Shown: positions 52,601-59,113 of the stretch, piece by piece
How the letters are laid out: every line of letters begins with the position of its first letter
Numbering within the stretch: the stretch's first letter is position 1
Assembly (NCBI RefSeq): GCF_001476815.1
Contig: NZ_LDSL01000064.1
Span: 61,293-125,292, forward strand
Length of the DNA stretch: 64,000 nt
DNA from: Pseudacidovorax intermedius
Lineage (GTDB): Bacteria > Pseudomonadota > Gammaproteobacteria > Burkholderiales > Burkholderiaceae_C
Reading direction: 5' to 3'
Notes under the pieces: model-generated
The model's input: the letters and a program-made list of their open reading frames with translations, nothing else
Told to the model about the DNA's origin: nothing
Database searches by the model: none
Translations under genes and position numbers: made by a program

Positions 52601-54785
52601 CTGGGGTCGTTGCCTGCCCGGGGCGAACAACCATGTGGGCATCTTCTGGTTCACCGGCCAAGATGAACAGTCGTTCTTGCTCACGGGCGAGTGGAAGCGC
52701 TACAGCTGGGCATTCAAGCGCTCACAGCTGGCTGACGTCTACGTGCGCATCGAGCCCTGGGACGCCGCTGGTGACCGGCCCGTGTGGATCGCCGGGCTCA
52801 AGCTAGAGCGAGGAACGGTCGCCACCGATTGGGCGCCGTCCGCCGGCGACCTGTCGGCGGCCGACGCGCGGCTCGTGGCCGAGTCGAAGGCACGCGCCGA
52901 TGCCGACACCGCGCACAGCGGCCAGTTGGTCAGCTTGGCGGGCCAAGTAGCCGGCAAGGCCGACAGCAGTGCGCTGCAGCTCGTCCAGCAGTCGGTTCAG
53001 CAGCAGGGCGCGGACATCGCCGCTCAGTCGCAGCGATACGACGGCCTGGCCTCGCGCGTTGGCACGGTCGAGGGCAAGGAAGCGTCCAACGCCGCCGCCA
53101 TCGGGGTGCTGCAGTCCAGCAGTTCGGACATCAACGGCCGGCTGACCAGCACCGCGCAGAACGTGGTCGACCTGCAGGCGCTGACGCGTCTGGACCTCGG
53201 AAGCCTGGTGCGCGACAGCCAGATGAGCAAGGGGGGCTGGTGGGGCATTAACCGTGAGGCGGCGTCGGCCGCCGGTGTGCCCGCCAATGCGCCCACGCCA
53301 TTCGTTGGGCACCACATGGGGCGCGACGCCGGCGAAGGCGGGCAGTCCTTCGCCGTGCGGCGGGGCGAGCGCTACTGGGTCACGGCAACGGTGGCCAGCA
53401 ACAACGCCACGTTGCCCTACACGGTGGGCTTCCACTTCATCAATCCCGCGACGAACCAGCACCACTGGCACGCGGCCGATTCCACCTACTCGACGGCGGG
53501 CGCATGGAAGCGGCTTGAGGGCGAGGCGCCGGCACCCGACTGGGCGACGCAGATGGAGGTGTGGCTCCAGATCGGTGGCATGGGCGACCTGTCCGGCGAG
53601 GGCTGGTACGTCACCAACGTGGACGCCCGCAACATCGCGAGCCAAGGCGTCACCAAGGCGGCGATTCAGGCGCAGGCTGCGGCCAACCAGGCGACCAGCG
53701 CGCGGGTCGACCAGCAGGGCAGCGACCTCGCGGCGCAGGCCGCCAGCGTGACGCAGCTGAAGGCGCGCGCGGACGGGATCGACAGCAGGGCGGCCACCAT
53801 CGAGCAAAGCCTGTCCGTCACAGCGACCACCGCAGGCAAGGCGCTCGCCCGCTACACCTTCCGGCTCGATGTCGACGGCCGCATCAGCGGCATGGTCTAC
53901 GACAACGACGGGCAGATCAGCCGCATGGCTTTCCTGACCGACGTCTTTTCGATCGGCTCACCCGGGTATGCCGACAAGCCCGTGTTCACGGTGGGCACCG
54001 TCGGCGGCGCCGGCGCGCTGGGCTTCCGGGGGGACATGTACCTTGACGGTTCGATCACCGCGCGGTCGCTGAGCGTCCAGCAGCTGTCGGCCATCACCGG
54101 CAACCTCGGCACGATCTACTCTGCAAGCATCGTCCTGCAGAGTGGGACGGACGGCGGCGGAGAGTATTGGGGCACGTTCCGCACGCACGGAAAGTGGTTC
54201 AACGACGGGCAATGGGGCTTTGCCTTCGGTCGCCGTGGCACAGACGGGGCCGTCGGCGTCGACATCACGGGGCCCACGATGGGCCTGCAGATGTTCACGT
54301 GGGCGAACCACTTCCGCCTCTTCGGGCCTGGCTTCGAACTCAACTCGTGGTCGGGACTCACCATCGGGCAGGCCGACGTCATCGACACGCTGCACGTGCG
54401 CGGCGGGGCCATCACCACGCCCTTTGCGGCTGGCGGCAATGGCGCCGCACTGGTCCAGATCGGAATCCCCGGCGGCCAGACGTGGCGGGTCGTTGCGATT
54501 GCCTGCACCACGGGTGGCGAGACACCGAGCAGCAATCAGCACTACATCCACATCGACCTGCGTCGGGGTGAGAACGACCAGATGCTCAGCTCCGACGGCC
54601 CGAACCTGCCGACCTACTACGTGCCGATCTCCGAGGAAGAGGCCGGCGGCCAAACGCATAGGCGCATGGGTGTCAACGCGACTTACCAGCGCGTCATGGA
54701 CCTTGGCCCAGGCGTCTACAACATCTGGGGCACCACGCTGGTCGGCTGGATGACCCTCTCCGTCATCGTCGTGAAGAAGCCCTGA
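46602..54785 (+). CDS. Tail tip/fibre protein (J-like host-specificity protein, 2,727 aa)
   Basis: The largest gene of the window. The N-terminus has a signal-peptide-like segment (VIRVLLLVLLASFVLPAHA) and a second hydrophobic helix (GAFVVSTAVTIATSA). Residues about 100-500 form the baseplate hub region (RTITVLQSDSPPRVVYGSPA), 500-830 fibronectin-type domains, and the rest alternates coiled-coil with beta-sandwich, probably carbohydrate-binding, modules, two of them duplicated. The C-terminal 250 residues form a separate tip. It probably contacts the host receptor. Overlaps the previous gene by 13 bases. Confidence 0.86.
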   Translation: MARVIRVLLLVLLASFVLPAHAEPVTTFFTAIGYALGASTAATAFSVGAFVVSTAVTIATSAYQSSQAKKAARAAAAKQLAQDIASLQDRTITVLQSDSPPRVVYGSPAPFAGSVTAMFSSGAGDEWTHMVVIWAGHPCAGIDEIYIDDDPVQADANGWTTNEALFHKATSGFDLSAGPAVHVSHHLSPGGVDVADAYLMDVLNVRSPGLWTADHKLSGYTYSVISVNKVFERFRNGLSYKMLAKLRGKLVLDVRTGQRVYSRNAALCLADFLTSEEGLQAELDQIDLDDLIAAANACDEQVYGPEAVADLTNFGGSRARYVVDGLFKTDQDRDATRQQLEGAMAGRCLESAGVWRILAGAWSTPVMHLTADDLLAPSSVEQMSTPGKSRFNGAKGSYVRANGNGISEDFAPYSNATFLQLDEVERLDDLALPWTGAHVRAHQLARIKVEKSRGGFTVRIHPKMRAWAVQPGDRIQLTEPYLGIIGKNFVVTDWVYSRSTPLSLLLEEDEPDYYDLADEVRADAAPNTNLVNPFALPNAPQGLTVSSGLEAAAVQGATLVVRAHVQWNRAVDARVLFGGAVRVQWREEVAQGQDEKPWQVIELPGESVDVYLLGLDVGQPYMVRVQFVTSVASSPWAYFGHTVEGNTENPADVSGLELWIANDGIRARWAAPTGVDLLEWDATQVRRGATWLAAAADVRFDGRTTTANLGWFPAGPQVVWAAHHSVTGRWSAPISSPIAITIPAQPIVSFGISMQFVQLKWPDCRTSQPIAYYLVRRGQAWATAEAIGQSAATSFNLQGQIGAARYWVAAVDVAGNVGAPAYVDVTVEQLIEGALDTLDQQLGDAFQQIQQSNSDWAAAVAQAAQTQAAALLQAVQKSAADLAAEAQARAAAITAAAATEAQARAAGLAQAAQDRVNALASEVIARNAAIQQSEIALQASIDALHTQLGDIIGAADYDPAHAYAAGELVKKDGKLWRSLAAMPANAGHAPPDAAFWQLVGNYDSIGEAVAALAAQSEEQLARIQTVEGGLAVQASSMQNVQGRLHSVEGGTAANAGAIGGLQALTSDINGRLVSAAQNVLDLQALTRLDLGSLVRDGQFDRVGTWSGITRTPRTAAGVPAGAPTTYVGFKPGRDSYENGQAFYVRRGDRYWATATVASVNAALPFTVGFHFHNPETNQHHWHAADVTYATAGAWKRLEGEVPAPDWATVAEVWLQINGSGDLSGEGWYVTNVDARSIASQGVTKAAIQVQATANQATSARVDQQGNTLASHASDILRLTGDVAGKADASVVQSIQQTVQQHGTELSTQSGQLVSMANRLTGAEGQLSGQASAFAQLSSTVVDLNGTLTAHTQRLDQQQTALGTKASASALDATNVTVGNLANQVGSEAARTTALTARMDNLAVGGANLLTGTRDWATATFNGPTALDGEFLGLKVLRSDGPWAYRSFPLHVEAGQPYALSFWARTTADAPANGGVYWFNGTMEVEWTFTGQMKRYAWLFTPGETRDLYIRIESSNAGGGRSIWVAGLKVERGNVVTDWAPSAGDLSAADAKLVAESSARADADSAQSGQLVSLAGQVAGKADSSALQAVQQTVQQHGDDIAAQSLRTDGLASRVGAVEGKETANAGAIAQLQSGAAQTDGRLSAQAQDLVVLDAKYDRRTSNDGANWIDNPTLALNAEGWSATVRRAAADADVPAGAPCAFVGHLQNRDVFVGRTVTVSPKGKLYAAAWMARGAAANFGAAVGFAFLDRNGTLFDFRAAAGLGSTVGAWSFVGGEVDVPDNAVAACGWLQIDTFSAYAEQRVFAALPEFRSASVTGAVRATLAAQAQALQQTTARLDQQGNDLSSQSGQLVSLTNRMTGAEGTNAAQAGLIGELQSNVSSINGQLTAHTQRLDQQQAAIGTKASAAALDATNVTVGNLANQLGSEAARTTALTARMDNLAVGAANLLTGTQDWSGAASSWGANALDGEVYGLKVLRSDGNWAYRSFAARIEADQPYVFSFWGRCLPGANNHVGIFWFTGQDEQSFLLTGEWKRYSWAFKRSQLADVYVRIEPWDAAGDRPVWIAGLKLERGTVATDWAPSAGDLSAADARLVAESKARADADTAHSGQLVSLAGQVAGKADSSALQLVQQSVQQQGADIAAQSQRYDGLASRVGTVEGKEASNAAAIGVLQSSSSDINGRLTSTAQNVVDLQALTRLDLGSLVRDSQMSKGGWWGINREAASAAGVPANAPTPFVGHHMGRDAGEGGQSFAVRRGERYWVTATVASNNATLPYTVGFHFINPATNQHHWHAADSTYSTAGAWKRLEGEAPAPDWATQMEVWLQIGGMGDLSGEGWYVTNVDARNIASQGVTKAAIQAQAAANQATSARVDQQGSDLAAQAASVTQLKARADGIDSRAATIEQSLSVTATTAGKALARYTFRLDVDGRISGMVYDNDGQISRMAFLTDVFSIGSPGYADKPVFTVGTVGGAGALGFRGDMYLDGSITARSLSVQQLSAITGNLGTIYSASIVLQSGTDGGGEYWGTFRTHGKWFNDGQWGFAFGRRGTDGAVGVDITGPTMGLQMFTWANHFRLFGPGFELNSWSGLTIGQADVIDTLHVRGGAITTPFAAGGNGAALVQIGIPGGQTWRVVAIACTTGGETPSSNQHYIHIDLRRGENDQMLSSDGPNLPTYYVPISEEEAGGQTHRRMGVNATYQRVMDLGPGVYNIWGTTLVGWMTLSVIVVKKP
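49841..53720 (+). repeat. Duplicated binding modules in the tail fibre gene
   Basis: Module A (LDLQALTRLDLGSLVRD ... GEGWYVTNVDAR) occurs at about 49841-50400 and 53167-53720. Module B (MDNLAVG-ANLLTGT ... TDWAPSAGDLSAADA) occurs at about 50680-51260 and 52300-52880. DNA identity is high at module borders. A single related module (YDRRTSNDGANWIDNPTL) lies between them. Confidence 0.82.
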
Positions 54786-55366
54786 TGGCCAACCCTTACA
54801 CCATCGTCGACGCCGACGGCATCGTGGTCATGCATGGCCTGGTGCCCGGCTCCATCTTCAGCCTGCCGGTGCCCGACGGCTGCCGCATGCTTGCCATGCA
54901 GGGCGCGCCCGACAGCTACGTGCAGGGCGGCGTGCTGATGCCCATCGGGGAGGCGCCATCGCGGCATCACACGTTCGACCGACAGGCCAAGGTCTGGGTG
55001 TGTGTCCGCACCCTTGCCGATTACCGCGCCGACCAGCTGGCCGCCGTCAACGCAGCCTTCGAGGCGGCGAGCCAGGCGCTCACAGAGGGCTATCCGGCAT
55101 CGGAGCGCCTGACATGGCCGATCCAGCAAGCCGAGGCGCTTGCCTGGGCAGCTGATCCGTTCGTATCCACGCCCTATCTCTACGGCCTGGCCGCGGCGCG
55201 GGGCATCGATGCCGGCGAGCTGTTGCGCAAGACGCTGGCGAACGTCGAAGCATGGATGGCTGCGAGCCAGCAGCTCATCGGGCGCCGGCAGGCGCTGCGT
55301 GATGCCATCGCCGCGGCGGCCACGGTCGAAGCAATCCAAGCCATCACCTGGGAAGGGGGTGCATAG
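54785..55366 (+). CDS. Tail fibre assembly/accessory protein (193 aa)
   Basis: Starts MANPYTIVDADGIVVMHGLV, with TGATG overlap to the fibre gene. The C-terminal region (RTLADYRADQLAAVNAAFEA) resembles DUF4376-type proteins found after tail fibre genes. Confidence 0.65.
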   Translation: MANPYTIVDADGIVVMHGLVPGSIFSLPVPDGCRMLAMQGAPDSYVQGGVLMPIGEAPSRHHTFDRQAKVWVCVRTLADYRADQLAAVNAAFEAASQALTEGYPASERLTWPIQQAEALAWAADPFVSTPYLYGLAAARGIDAGELLRKTLANVEAWMAASQQLIGRRQALRDAIAAAATVEAIQAITWEGGA

Positions 55367-55426
55367 CGACACATCCCCACCACCTCCACGCCTTCGCTAC
55401 CTCAACCAACTAAGGAAATTTGAACC

Positions 55427-55747
55427 ATGTCCAAGATCATCGCCCTGCATAAGCCGCTCACCGACGCGGCCACCGGCGCACCCGTCACGCACTTCGTCAT
55501 CAGCCAGTACACCGTGGTGGTCGATGGCACCAAGAGCCAGGCTGTCCTGCAGGGCTACATCAGCGCCGAGGCCAAAGCCGCCGGCAAGCGCCCGCTGGCG
55601 CACATCGCCCAAGACGTCGCCGGCACGCCGGAAGGCGACACGCTGCAGTGGCTGTACGGTGAACTGCTGAAGGTGGAGACGGGCGACCTGGCCGGCGCGG
55701 CTGCAGTGCTCGAAGAAGCGCCGTCGACCGCAGCCGAGGCTGCCTGA
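55427..55747 (+). CDS. Hypothetical phage protein (106 aa)
   Basis: Starts MSKIIALHKPLTDAATGAPV; beta-rich with an Ala/Glu-rich tail. Common after tail fibre genes; function unknown. The 166 bases after it hold no gene I can see. Confidence 0.65.
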   Translation: MSKIIALHKPLTDAATGAPVTHFVISQYTVVVDGTKSQAVLQGYISAEAKAAGKRPLAHIAQDVAGTPEGDTLQWLYGELLKVETGDLAGAAAVLEEAPSTAAEAA

Positions 55748-55913
55748 GCCTGCAAGGGAAAGCGGGCGAAGACCCGCAGGGAGGAAAAAAGACAGGGCGA
55801 ATGCTTTCGGTGTTGCAGCACCTCAAGCACCCGCCTCCGCCGTGACGACGCACGGCATCGACCAAAGACCCTGCCACCTGGTACCAGGCGGGGCGGATGA
55901 TAGGTGATGCCCG

Positions 55914-56177
55914 ATGTACGAGATTCGATGCGGCCAGTGCCGGCGCAAGCTGGCCATGGCCGATGCAGGGAGCGTAGAGATCAAGTGCCCGCGCTGCGGG
56001 ACGTTGAACCACTGGAGGGCCAGCACCGCTGATCGCGGCGGACCGAGCCCCACACCAGCGCGCCAGCGAGCGCCCTTTCAACAGAAGGACGTTCATGACG
56101 CAGAAAAGCCCGCTCGCATGGCTGGGTGGCAAGAGCCGCCTCGCCGATCAGATCATCGAGCGGATGCCACCCCATGA
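55914..56177 (+). CDS. com: Com-like zinc-finger translational activator
   Basis: MYEIRCGQCRRKLAMADAGS and IKCPRCGTLNHWRA give the paired C-x2-C zinc finger of Mu Com. In Mu, Com binds mom mRNA and lets ribosomes start. Here its 3' third overlaps the start of an adenine methyltransferase in another frame, so this is probably its target. Confidence 0.82.
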   Translation: MYEIRCGQCRRKLAMADAGSVEIKCPRCGTLNHWRASTADRGGPSPTPARQRAPFQQKDVHDAEKPARMAGWQEPPRRSDHRADATP

Positions 56178-56880
56178 GACCTACTGCGAGGTGTTCGCAG
56201 GGGCCGCCTGGGTGCTCTTTAAAAAGCCGGAAAGCAAGGTCGAGATCATCAACGACATCAACTCCGAGCTGACCAACTTGTACAGGTGCGTGAAGCACCA
56301 CCTGGCCGAGGTGGTGCTCCAGTTCCGATGGATGCTGGTGGCCCGCGACGACTTCGACCGCTTCCTGCGGACGCCCGCCGACTCGCTCACAGACATCCAG
56401 CGGGCGGCGCGCTTCTTCTACCTGGCCAAGTCCAGCTTCGGCGCCAAGATCCACAAGCCGACCTTCGGCATCGCGGCCACCGGCGCCCCTCGGTTAAACC
56501 TGCTTCGGATCGAGGAGGAACTGTCCGATGCGCATGCGCGCCTGGCGCGCGTGTTCATCGAGAACCGCCCCTTCGACCAGGTGCTGCAGCGCTTCGACCG
56601 GCCAGGCACGCTCTTCTACGTCGACCCGCCCTATTGGGGCTGCGAGAAGGACTACGGCGAGGGTCTGTTCACCCGTGACGACTTCGCGCGCCTGGCGGCC
56701 CTTCTGGGGGCCTGCAAGGGCAAGTTCATCCTGAGCCTCAACGACACGACCGGCGTGCGTGAGACCTTTCGGGACTTCAGGATTGAGCCGGTCAAGACCC
56801 GCTACTCAATCTCGGGCACAGCGAAGCAGGAGGTGGGCGAGGTGCTCATCACAAACTTCAAGCCGGGGCGCAGTGGCTGA
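56095..56880 (+). CDS. DNA adenine-N6 methyltransferase (Dam-like)
   Basis: A 261-residue D12-class methyltransferase: AWLGGKSRLADQI (SAM-binding FxGGK motif), ECVF-like YCEVFAGAAWVLF, and the catalytic DPPYWG. It takes the place of mom behind com. It likely methylates phage DNA late in infection against host restriction. Start ATG 56095 lies inside com. Confidence 0.88.
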   Translation: MTQKSPLAWLGGKSRLADQIIERMPPHETYCEVFAGAAWVLFKKPESKVEIINDINSELTNLYRCVKHHLAEVVLQFRWMLVARDDFDRFLRTPADSLTDIQRAARFFYLAKSSFGAKIHKPTFGIAATGAPRLNLLRIEEELSDAHARLARVFIENRPFDQVLQRFDRPGTLFYVDPPYWGCEKDYGEGLFTRDDFARLAALLGACKGKFILSLNDTTGVRETFRDFRIEPVKTRYSISGTAKQEVGEVLITNFKPGRSG

Positions 56881-56958
56881 GTGCGGCGGTCTGGCTTGGT
56901 TGCTGGCCGGCGCCGTCAGAGCGGTACTGGCGGCGTACCAACCCAACCCCGAGCCTCC

Positions 56959-57204
56959 ATGAAGACCCAGACCACCGACACCGGCCTCAGCCTGATCCAG
57001 GCGCAGAGGGAGCCCACTGCCGCAGCGGCCTACCAGGCGCACCAGGCGAACATCGCGATCATCCTGGCCGCGCTGCATGACCGCCTTGCGGCGCATGCCG
57101 AGCGGGCGGCGGCAGATCCGACGAATTGGGGCTTCGCGGGCGACCTCGGGGCGATCCAGGGCCGGCTGTTGGAAGCCACCGAGTTCATGCCGCCTGTACG
57201 CTGA
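56959..57204 (+). CDS. Hypothetical phage protein (81 aa)
   Basis: Starts MKTQTTDTGLSLIQAQREPT; short helical protein ending EFMPPVR. Last gene of the rightward late unit, 20 bases before a terminator. Confidence 0.6.
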   Translation: MKTQTTDTGLSLIQAQREPTAAAAYQAHQANIAIILAALHDRLAAHAERAAADPTNWGFAGDLGAIQGRLLEATEFMPPVR

Positions 57205-57224
57205 GCGCCGCGTCAAGCGGAAAC

Positions 57225-57247
57225 AGGGCCCCTTCGGGGGCCTTTCT
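57225..57247 (+). terminator. Terminator of the late tail unit
   Basis: GGCCCC, TTC, GGGGGCC followed by TTTCT. Nearly the same sequence as the host bfr terminator at 2769-2790. Confidence 0.78.
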
Positions 57248-57277
57248 GCTGGCCCGGTTGCCGGCTATGCACACGCT

Positions 57278-57535
57278 CTACTGGTGCGGCAGGGTAATGT
57301 CTTCAGACAGGGCAGGCGGGAGCAAATCGGCTCTCGCTGCGGCCCAATGCCAGACTTCATTTCCGTCACGCTTGCCCATGCGCAGTTCGAACGTGATGAA
57401 GACCCAGCCCAGCAGCCGGGTGTAGATGGTCACAGGCACTGGGCTGTCCTGGCCCCTGCCGGCGTAGGGAAGCTGATGAGCGGCGGCCACGACGTCGTCT
57501 GCACGTACTGCCCGCAGGATTCCCTCTTCAGTCAT
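57278..57535 (-). CDS. Hypothetical right-end phage protein (85 aa)
   Basis: Starts MTEEGILRAVRADDVVAAAH, overlapping the upstream stop (ATGACTGA). TIYTRLLGWVFITFELRMGK looks like a small beta domain. Transcribed leftward against the late genes. Confidence 0.55.
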   Translation of the reverse strand: MTEEGILRAVRADDVVAAAHQLPYAGRGQDSPVPVTIYTRLLGWVFITFELRMGKRDGNEVWHWAAARADLLPPALSEDITLPHQ

Positions 57536-57821
57536 ATGTCTCGCCCTCATCAATTGGCAACGGCGCGAGCCTGAAGCGGGCGCGTACGGTTCGGGCGGCC
57601 TTATTCAGTACGGCCACCTCGGCATCCATCACATCAAACCGAGGCTGGACCAGCCAATCACCGCTTCCATCTGGGCATCTGAGGATTGCGAAGAAGACGT
57701 AGGCCGCGCTGTCATCCCCTGGACCGCACAGCACTTCCTTTCTCACGCGTGAAACCAACTCCGAAGCGGTCAACGGGGGGAGGTCGGCGACGGTGCGCGA
57801 CGCGCTTGGCATCCGTGGCAT
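57528..57821 (-). CDS. Hypothetical right-end phage protein (97 aa)
   Basis: ATG 57821 follows GGAGG by 3 bases; ATG 57812 is the alternative and a TTG at 57899 is rejected. DDSAAYVFFAILRCPDGSGD and QPRFDVMDAEVAVLNKAART suggest an alpha/beta fold. First of a two-gene unit starting near the right end, possibly expressed in the lysogen. Confidence 0.58.
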   Translation of the reverse strand: MPRMPSASRTVADLPPLTASELVSRVRKEVLCGPGDDSAAYVFFAILRCPDGSGDWLVQPRFDVMDAEVAVLNKAARTVRARFRLAPLPIDEGETYD

Positions 57822-57927
57822 TGTCCTCCGCTGCCGTGAAAGTCCTAGGAAAAAAAACGGGAACACTTCTGGTAGGGGCGGACGGCGGACGTTTGACAAG
57901 GCTGGCGCTTTGTGGCGCGTTTAACCT

Positions 57928-57997
57928 TCTGCCAAAGCGCGCGACAGTTTCTGCCAAAGACGGCGCAAATCTCTGCCAAAGCGCGCGGCGCGCTTCA
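57928..57997. repeat. Right prophage end with three 22-bp-spaced transposase sites
   Basis: TCTGCCAAA occurs at 57928, 57950 and 57972, exactly 22 bases apart, two of them followed by GCGCGCG. The proposed end ...CTTCA is at 57997 and host TACG follows. Even spacing on one helix face fits transposase A binding sites like R1-R3 of Mu. Confidence 0.75.
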
Positions 57998-58046
57998 TAC
58001 GAGCCCTTACCGCAAAAAAAGCTATCGCAGCCATTGCATCACTAAC

Positions 58047-58065
58047 TGCGAATCGTTATCATTTG
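58047..58065 (+). promoter_or_regulatory. Fur box upstream of hemP
   Basis: TGCGAATCGTTATCATTTG, one base different from the receptor-gene site at 7622-7640. It lies 46 bases after the prophage edge and 44 before hemP, so the prophage left hemP iron control intact. Confidence 0.75.
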
Positions 58066-58109
58066 CTCATCCGCTCAACGCGACCTACACGTTCGAAAGG
58101 ACCACCACC

Positions 58110-58331
58110 GTGCAAGCCCAGTCCAACCACGCCCAGAAGGTTCTCAGCCATCCCTCGCTCGACCAGTCGGGCGGCGGCAGCGGCTCGGCCACCGCCCTGG
58201 TGCCCTCCCCCGCCCAACTCCTGCAGAGCACCGACCTGCTCAAGGGCCAGAAGACCATCGGCATCCTGCACAACGGCGCGCTCTACCGCCTGCAGGCCAC
58301 CAAGCTGGGCAAGCTGATCCTCACCAAGTGA
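58110..58331 (+). CDS. hemP: Hemin uptake protein HemP
   Basis: A 73-residue HemP family protein starting at GTG after AAAGGA. The conserved C-terminal part (IGILHNGALYRLQATKLGKL) is present. Small, Fur-controlled protein associated with heme uptake and its regulation. Probably the original neighbour of exbD. Confidence 0.9.
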   Translation: MQAQSNHAQKVLSHPSLDQSGGGSGSATALVPSPAQLLQSTDLLKGQKTIGILHNGALYRLQATKLGKLILTK

Positions 58332-58455
58332 GGCCTCCGCTGCCCCGACTGTTCATCGTGGGGCGACTCGAGGAGATCTGACTCTCCAAGGGTCGTTTTT
58401 GGCCAGCCAGTGAATCGACCAGCCACGCCTTTTTTCCCGCATCGAACGACCAACG

Positions 58456-58484
58456 AAAAAGCGACCCTCGGGTCGCTTTCTTGT
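58456..58484. terminator. Bidirectional terminator between hemP and glcG-like gene
   Basis: AAAAAGCGACCC, a short loop and GGGTCGCTTTC form a stem with A-run and T-run on either side, between two converging genes. Confidence 0.75.
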
Positions 58485-58523
58485 TGGCGAGAGGCCGCCC
58501 GCACGGGCCGGCGGCCTACAGCC

Positions 58524-58931
58524 TCACAGGCCGATGGCCGCGATGCCGGCCTTGGCAATCTGGGCATCTTCGTTGGACTTGACGCCGCTCACGCCGACGG
58601 CGCCGATCACCTGGCCGTCCTTGACGATCGGTACGCCGCCTTCGAGCAGGCCGTCCACGGTCGGTGCCGACAGGAAGGCCGTGCGGCCACCGTTGATGAT
58701 GTCTTCGTAGACCTTGCTCTCGCGGCGGCCGAGGGCGGCCGTGCGGGCCTTGGCAGGGCCGATGTGGGCCGACACCGGGGCGGCGCCGTCCAGGCGCTGC
58801 AGCCACAGCAGGTGGCCGCCGTCGTCGCAGATGGCGATGGTCACGGCCCACTGGTTCTTCACGGCCTCCGCTTCGGCGGCGGCGGCGATCTTCTTGATGT
58901 CTTCGAGTTCGAGGAAGTGCTTGGTTTTCAT
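58524..58931 (-). CDS. GlcG/HbpS-family heme-binding protein
   Basis: A 135-residue protein starting MKTKHFLELEDIKKIAAAAE. VTIAICDDGGHLLWLQRLDG, AKARTAALGRRES, LEGGVPIVKDGQVIGAVGVS are family signatures. Related proteins bind heme or cobalamin-like ligands; the neighbouring hemP makes a heme link attractive. Start chosen at the Met with family-like length. Confidence 0.85.
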   Translation of the reverse strand: MKTKHFLELEDIKKIAAAAEAEAVKNQWAVTIAICDDGGHLLWLQRLDGAAPVSAHIGPAKARTAALGRRESKVYEDIINGGRTAFLSAPTVDGLLEGGVPIVKDGQVIGAVGVSGVKSNEDAQIAKAGIAAIGL

Positions 58932-59113
58932 GGGGCCGAAGAATACAGGAAGCCTCGCAGGCCGCGCCGCAGCAGCGGCGGGGCCACAAGACCCCAAGCA
59001 CCCAAAGGGCGATGCCCCATCCTGGATATGCCGGCGGCGCCCTTGATCCTTGCTAGGATGACCCGCATCTGCGTCCAGACGCAGTCCTTGTTCAACTTTT
59101 CAGGAGTTTTGCC

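Larger units (their letters stand above)
13606..57997. mobile_element. Mu-type transposable prophage with siphovirus-like morphogenesis genes (about 44.4 kb)
   Basis: DDE transposase A, ATPase B, Ner-like protein, GemA, Mor and Com mark a transposable phage; tail tube, frameshifted chaperone and tape measure without a sheath gene mark a long non-contractile tail. Proposed ends are TGAAG at 13606 and CTTCA ending 57997, giving the TG...CA termini of this transposase class, flanked by TACG on both sides (13602-13605 and 57998-58001). Four identical bases is one fewer than Mu's five, so the ends could be off by a few bases. All phage functions look intact except one probable frameshift in a small early gene. 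Early genes run outwards to the left end, unlike Mu. Confidence 0.93.

Noticed and set aside
57912..58108. Longer in-frame extension of HemP
   Set aside because: Would cross the prophage border and Fur box; the GTG at 58110 has a good ribosome site and family length.
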